From contig DJJR01000041.1 of the NCBI GenBank assembly GCA_002434245.1, forward strand, positions 1 to 17,146: 17,146 bases of DNA. Reading direction: 5' to 3'. Of the stretch, positions 13,563-17,146 are shown piece by piece (position 1 is the first letter of the stretch; each line of letters opens with the position of its first letter). This DNA comes from Pelosinus fermentans. Its GTDB lineage: Bacteria > Bacillota > Negativicutes > DSM-13327. A model generated the notes under the pieces. The model was given only the letters and a program-made list of their open reading frames with translations. It did no database searches and had not been told where the DNA came from. A program made the position numbers and the translations under genes.

Positions 13563-14837
13563 TTGTCAGCAGAGAAAAAATCGAATGTGCGCTGGGTTGT
13601 TGCAGCGTTAATGTGGTCAGCAATTGCTATTAATTATATTGATCGTACCGTGCTTGCAGCCGCAGCTCCTTATATTACTAAGGAATTTAGTATAACACCA
13701 AGTCAGATGGGTATTATCATGTCAGGTTTCTTTTGGTCATATGCCTTGCTTCAAGTTCCTGCCGGCTGGTTTGCCGATAGGGTTGGACAGAAAAAAACCC
13801 TTGGCTTTGCTGTAGCCTGGTGGTCGATCGCCACAGCCTTGACCGGACTCGGAACAGGGTTTAAATCAATACTAGGGTTTCGCGTGGCTCTTGGGATTGG
13901 TGAAGCGGCTGCGTATCCAAGCAATGCCGGGATTTCTTCCAAATGGTTTCCCGATAAAGAGCGGGCAACTGTCGGTGGGCTTTTTGACAGTGGTTCCAAA
14001 TTTGGCGGAGCGGTTGCTATGCCGCTTATAGTCTGGCTTATCGCTTTGTTTGGCTGGAAGATGACTTTTGTGATTATCGGCGGTGCGGAGATTGTCTGGT
14101 CTATCATCTGGATCATGTACTTTAAGGAAATTCCCGAACAACACAAAGGTGTCAATGCTGCTGAGTTAAAATATATTCGCGAGGGGCAGTCAAAAAAAGA
14201 AGGCCTTGATAACGAACAGCCGATGAAATGGTATGAACTTTTAAAATATAGAAATATTTGGGCAATGTGCATCGGCTTTTTTATGATTAATTATACTTCT
14301 TATTTCTTTATTACATGGCTTCCTACATATCTGATCAAGGAAAAAGGCATGGGAATGCTGGCTATGGGGTTTGCAGCTATGCTGCCTCTCTTAATATCAA
14401 TGTTTGTTGAAGTCGCTGCGGGCTGGGCATCAGACAAGGTACAGTCAAAAGGGTGGCTGTCTTTAACTGCTACTCGAAAGGTCTTCTTAGTTGGCGGTCT
14501 TCTGATGGCATCTTGCATAGGCCTGGCGGCTTTCGCCGAGTCGGCGGTAACCGCTATCGTACTTTTATGTATTGCAAAATCCGGCACGACAGTGGCTGCT
14601 TCCCAGGTGTGGGCACTTCCCGGCGATGTGGCACCTAAAAATATGACCTCAGTAGTTGCTGGGCTCCAAAATTCGGTTTCTAATATGGGCGGAGTGGTAG
14701 GTCCTATTGTCACCGGTGCGATTTTGCAAGCCACCGGTTCATTTACCATGGCATTGCTTCTTTCTTCTGCACTTTTGGTTGTTGGTATTTTAAATTATCT
14801 ATTCCTGCTGGGAAAAGTTAAGCATATTGAGGCTTAA
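13563..14837 (+). CDS. MFS transporter, anion:cation symporter (ACS) family, sugar-acid importer
   Basis: This is a 424-residue, 12-helix inner-membrane permease. The ACS-type opening NYIDRTVLAAAAPYI (24-38), the MFS loop motif GWFADRVGQKK (68-78) and RVALGIGEAAAYPS (107-120) match hexuronate, galactonate and glucarate transporters, which take up sugar acids with protons. A central cytosolic loop (about 190-228) separates the two six-helix halves. The start is TTG, with GGAGG at 13551-13555 and 7 bases of spacing. No ATG gives a better N-terminus. It is the last gene of the sigma-54 operon and is followed by a strong terminator. Uptake of the operon's substrate is the obvious role, which supports an acidic sugar as that substrate. 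Confidence 0.92.
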   Translation: MSAEKKSNVRWVVAALMWSAIAINYIDRTVLAAAAPYITKEFSITPSQMGIIMSGFFWSYALLQVPAGWFADRVGQKKTLGFAVAWWSIATALTGLGTGFKSILGFRVALGIGEAAAYPSNAGISSKWFPDKERATVGGLFDSGSKFGGAVAMPLIVWLIALFGWKMTFVIIGGAEIVWSIIWIMYFKEIPEQHKGVNAAELKYIREGQSKKEGLDNEQPMKWYELLKYRNIWAMCIGFFMINYTSYFFITWLPTYLIKEKGMGMLAMGFAAMLPLLISMFVEVAAGWASDKVQSKGWLSLTATRKVFLVGGLLMASCIGLAAFAESAVTAIVLLCIAKSGTTVAASQVWALPGDVAPKNMTSVVAGLQNSVSNMGGVVGPIVTGAILQATGSFTMALLLSSALLVVGILNYLFLLGKVKHIEA

Positions 14838-14911
14838 ATAGAAAACATGTAAAGATAACTGCATGTAGAGTAAGATAGCAAATGCTTTGACGTATCTTGC
14901 AGACTTAGCCT

Positions 14912-14950
14912 GTGCATCAGGTGGAATCACCACCTGATGCATTTATTTTA
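14912..14950 (+). terminator. rho-independent terminator of the sugar-acid operon
   Basis: A perfect 11-bp stem, GCATCAGGTGG (14914-14924) with CCACCTGATGC (14930-14940), has a 5-base loop and is followed by ATTTATTTTA. It is the first strong terminator after the sigma-54 promoter, so one transcript of about 7 kb is plausible. Confidence 0.88.
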
Positions 14951-14977
14951 TTATAGAGTATGCAGCATTTTAACTAT

Positions 14978-15006
14978 TAAAGTGATTGAACAATACTGCT
15001 GGATAA
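14978..15006 (+). promoter_or_regulatory. weak candidate flagellar (sigma-D/FliA) promoter of the chemoreceptor
   Basis: TAAAGTGA (14978-14985) resembles the flagellar sigma -35, and CTGGATAA (14999-15006) shares GATAA with the -10 (GCCGATAA). The spacing is two bases longer than ideal and three -10 positions differ. It is listed because chemoreceptors are often sigma-D dependent. Confidence 0.25.
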
Positions 15007-15040
15007 AGGATATTCTAATAACCTTGAGTCGATTTGCTAT

Positions 15041-15059
15041 CTATCATATTTGATAGGAG
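15041..15059 (+). promoter_or_regulatory. small hairpin overlapping the chemoreceptor ribosome binding site
   Basis: CTATCA (15041-15046) pairs with TGATAG (15051-15056) across a 4-base loop. The right arm runs into the ribosome binding site AGGAGAG (15055-15061), so part of that site could be masked. The stem is short and AU-rich, so any effect would be modest. Confidence 0.3.
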
Positions 15060-15070
15060 AGATCACTAAA

Positions 15071-17035
15071 ATGAGTGTTAAAAAGAAATTGTTGATCATT
15101 ATGATAGTAATCAGTTTTATACCGCTCATACTATTGTCGGTTATTTCAGTACGGTATTTAAGTACAGAATTAGAAAAAGAAACAATTAATCAATGCAGGG
15201 AACTCGCAATTGAAGTGAATCTGCAAATTAATGGATATCTTGATAAATCTTTTATTGCTCTTAAAACAATTGCTGCCAATCCTGCGGTAAAGTCTTTTGA
15301 TCTACCCAAGATTAAAACATTCCTGCTTCAGGTTCAGAAGGTGTATCCTGAAAACTCATTTGCTCTTGATGATGTAAAAGGGAATCAGGTTGTACGCGGC
15401 GACAATATTCCGGTTGCTAACATTTGGGAGCGACCTTTTTATCAGTTGGCACTCAAAGGACAAGATGAGGTAATATCAGGAGTTGTCTTTAGCAAAAACT
15501 CGAATCGTTTTGTTATTAACCTTGTAACTCCTGTTCGTGATGCAGATGCAGCAGGCGGGATAATCGGAACTATGCAGGGGTCAATTACCCTCACAAAAAT
15601 AAGTGAATTTGTGACAAAATTGTCTAATGATAATACGGTTGCATATGTAATTGATAGTGAAGGTAAAATATTGGCTCATCCAGATCAAAATTTGATCAAA
15701 GATCGTGTTGATATGAGTGAAGTCGGTTTTATAAAACAAGGATTATCTGAGAAGAAAAGCGGGTTTGCAGCTATTGAGGATAAAGCGGCAGGTAAAAAAT
15801 TAGTTACTTATACGTATGATGATAGAACAGGCTGGCTGATATGTTTGGAGGTACCTTATACTGTTATCACAGAGAAAACCCATTCTTTAGTAGTTATGAT
15901 GGGATTGGTAACGCTGGTAGTATTGGTGTTAGTAGGGTTATTGGCCTTTTTTATTGCCAAAAGTTTTTCAGAACCAATCTTAAAAATGCAGGAGCTGGCG
16001 AGCCAGATTGCCCAAGGTGATCTTACCCAGAAAATCGAGATATCTTCAAGGGATGAAATCGGTTTGTTAGCTGCTGCTTTTGCTGCAATGGTAACGAATT
16101 TGAAAAAACTAGTCGGTCAGGTGCAGGGCAATGCTCATCAGCTAGCCGCAGCATCAGAAGAACTGACGTCTAGTGCTGAACAGTCCGCAGTGGCTGCGAA
16201 CCAAGTTGCTTCATCCATAACAGAGGTGGCAGAAGGAACGGACCAGCAATATCATGTACTAAGTGAGGTAACCACTGTAATAGAACAAATGTCGAAAAAT
16301 ATTCAGCAGGCAGCAAAAAATGCTAATGGAGTATCGGAGCAGTCTCTTAAAACCGTCGATACAGCCCAGGAAGGCGGCAGGTCAGTACAAGGCGCTGTGA
16401 AACAAATGCTGGATATTGAGCATACGGTTAGCACGTCGGCTATGGCTGTTGCGCAGCTGGGTGAAAGGTCAAAAGAAATAGGACAAATTGTTGATACGAT
16501 TTCCGGCATTGCAGGTCAAACGAATCTTTTAGCTCTAAATGCTGCAATCGAAGCGGCGAGAGCAGGTGAGCAGGGACGCGGTTTTGCAGTCGTTGCTGAA
16601 GAGGTCCGCAAATTAGCGGAACAATCCCAGGAGGCGGCAAAACAAATTGCTCATCTAATTGGCGAAATTCAAAGTGAGACAGACAAAGCTGTAGTTGCTA
16701 TGCAAGAAGGTACGACGAAGGTTAAGGCTGGTGCCGGAGTTGTAAATGAAGCGGGCGACAGCTTCCAAGAAATCATTGCTATGGTAACAAACTTGTCCGT
16801 TCAGGTTGGGGAGATATCAGCCGTTATTGGGAATTTAGCAAGTGACAGTCAACACGTTGTACTTTCAATACAGCAGGTTGATCAATTGACAAAGGCGGCG
16901 GCAGGAGAGGTACAGAACGTTTCGGCTGCAACCGAAGAACAGGCTGCTTCTATGGAAGAAATCGCAGCTTCGAGTCAAAAGCTTGCCCAAATGGCTCAGG
17001 AGTTACAAGCAGCAGTTAGTAATTTTCAGATTTAG
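15071..17035 (+). CDS. methyl-accepting chemotaxis protein with extracytoplasmic dCache sensor
   Basis: This is a 654-residue membrane receptor. The first membrane helix (about 7-28) follows basic residues, and an extracytoplasmic dCache-type sensor spans about 35-268 ([15 protein letters not shown] near 97-111, [16 protein letters not shown] near 190-205). A second helix lies at about 271-296, then HAMP (about 297-350) and the signalling coiled coil. The hairpin tip has the conserved [19 protein letters not shown] (484-502), then [16 protein letters not shown]. No C-terminal CheR-binding pentapeptide is seen. An upstream TTG at 15050 is in frame, but AGGAGAG at 15055-15061 places the start at the ATG of 15071. 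The ligand is unknown. dCache domains often bind amino acids, organic acids or other small molecules, and the neighbouring sugar-acid operon makes its substrate a candidate. Confidence 0.93.
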   Translation: MSVKKKLLIIMIVISFIPLILLSVISVRYLSTELEKETINQCRELAIEVNLQINGYLDKSFIALKTIAANPAVKSFDLPKIKTFLLQVQKVYPENSFALDDVKGNQVVRGDNIPVANIWERPFYQLALKGQDEVISGVVFSKNSNRFVINLVTPVRDADAAGGIIGTMQGSITLTKISEFVTKLSNDNTVAYVIDSEGKILAHPDQNLIKDRVDMSEVGFIKQGLSEKKSGFAAIEDKAAGKKLVTYTYDDRTGWLICLEVPYTVITEKTHSLVVMMGLVTLVVLVLVGLLAFFIAKSFSEPILKMQELASQIAQGDLTQKIEISSRDEIGLLAAAFAAMVTNLKKLVGQVQGNAHQLAAASEELTSSAEQSAVAANQVASSITEVAEGTDQQYHVLSEVTTVIEQMSKNIQQAAKNANGVSEQSLKTVDTAQEGGRSVQGAVKQMLDIEHTVSTSAMAVAQLGERSKEIGQIVDTISGIAGQTNLLALNAAIEAARAGEQGRGFAVVAEEVRKLAEQSQEAAKQIAHLIGEIQSETDKAVVAMQEGTTKVKAGAGVVNEAGDSFQEIIAMVTNLSVQVGEISAVIGNLASDSQHVVLSIQQVDQLTKAAAGEVQNVSAATEEQAASMEEIAASSQKLAQMAQELQAAVSNFQI

Positions 17036-17065
17036 TGTAAAAGCGTAGTAAGAAAATTATTTGGC

Positions 17066-17146
17066 AACCGCCTATCCTTAGGCATTTTCAGGCCTCGCTA
17101 GTCCCAATTGAAGAATAGGAAAAACTAACAAAAAGACTGCCTCTAT
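17066..17146. other. structured tail of the window, possible half of a terminator
   Basis: A small hairpin, GCCTA-TCCT-TAGGC, lies near 17071-17084 in a GC-rich patch unlike the surrounding spacer. The last bases, AAAAAGACTGCCTCTAT, look like the left arm of a bidirectional terminator whose right arm would lie beyond the window. Read on the minus strand, the last 69 bases stay open as a 22-codon tail (ending ARPENA, then a stop), which could be the end of a gene entering from the right or chance. Confidence 0.3.

Noticed and set aside
17060..17110. Riboswitch-like GGCAACCG patch after the chemoreceptor
   Set aside because: I compared it by eye with c-di-GMP, ZTP and cobalamin consensus cores and found no convincing match in either orientation.
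1..17146. CRISPR array, tRNA or rRNA genes, insertion-sequence transposase, prophage genes
   Set aside because: No regularly spaced direct repeats, no RNA-gene signatures and no transposase or integrase motifs were seen on either strand.

Overview
The window looks like chromosomal DNA from a low-to-mid GC Firmicute. The closest feel is the Negativicutes (Sporomusa/Pelosinus-type anaerobes). This is inferred from AT-rich spacers, strong GGAGG ribosome binding sites, GTG and TTG starts, a sigma-54 activator of acid catabolism and the mix of protein families. No rRNA, tRNA or other taxonomic marker is present, so the placement is not proven.

Layout. (1) 1-404: a copZ-type copper chaperone with a sigma-A promoter, a CsoR-like operator over the start point and a terminator. 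(2) 405-726: a gene-free stretch that holds a ~160-bp inverted-repeat element which could fold like a cloverleaf. (3) 727-4948: an unusual regulator (PrpR_N-like sensor, GGDEF-like domain without the catalytic motif, winged helix), then an operon of a DUF3100 membrane protein, a translationally coupled 150-residue membrane protein and an M20-family amidohydrolase. The operon has its own terminator. (4) 4985-5695, minus strand: ogt with its own promoter and terminator. (5) 5825-14950: a sigma-54 enhancer-binding protein (PrpR_N, PAS, AAA+, Fis-type HTH), then a -24/-12 promoter that fits the consensus very well, then six genes read the same way: DUF1537 four-carbon acid sugar kinase, PdxA2-like 4-phosphate dehydrogenase, DapA-family aldolase/lyase, D-2-hydroxyacid dehydrogenase, iron-dependent alcohol dehydrogenase and an ACS-type MFS importer. 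(6) 15071-17035: a dCache methyl-accepting chemotaxis protein, then the window edge.

How the genes work together. The sigma-54 cluster reads as a complete uptake and breakdown unit for a sugar acid. The MFS protein imports it. The kinase and PdxA2 pair are known in other bacteria to turn D-threonate or D-erythronate into DHAP and CO2. The aldolase and two further dehydrogenases suggest a larger or additional substrate, or redox balancing by fermentation. The activator gene next door most likely senses the substrate and switches on the -24/-12 promoter. The neighbouring chemoreceptor might sense the same compound, but nothing in the sequence proves that. The DUF3100 operon reads as a separate import-and-hydrolyse unit, analogous in logic to AbgT/AbgB, with its own upstream regulator. 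Its substrate cannot be read from sequence. Several coding starts were moved downstream from the longest reading frame because of ribosome binding site position.
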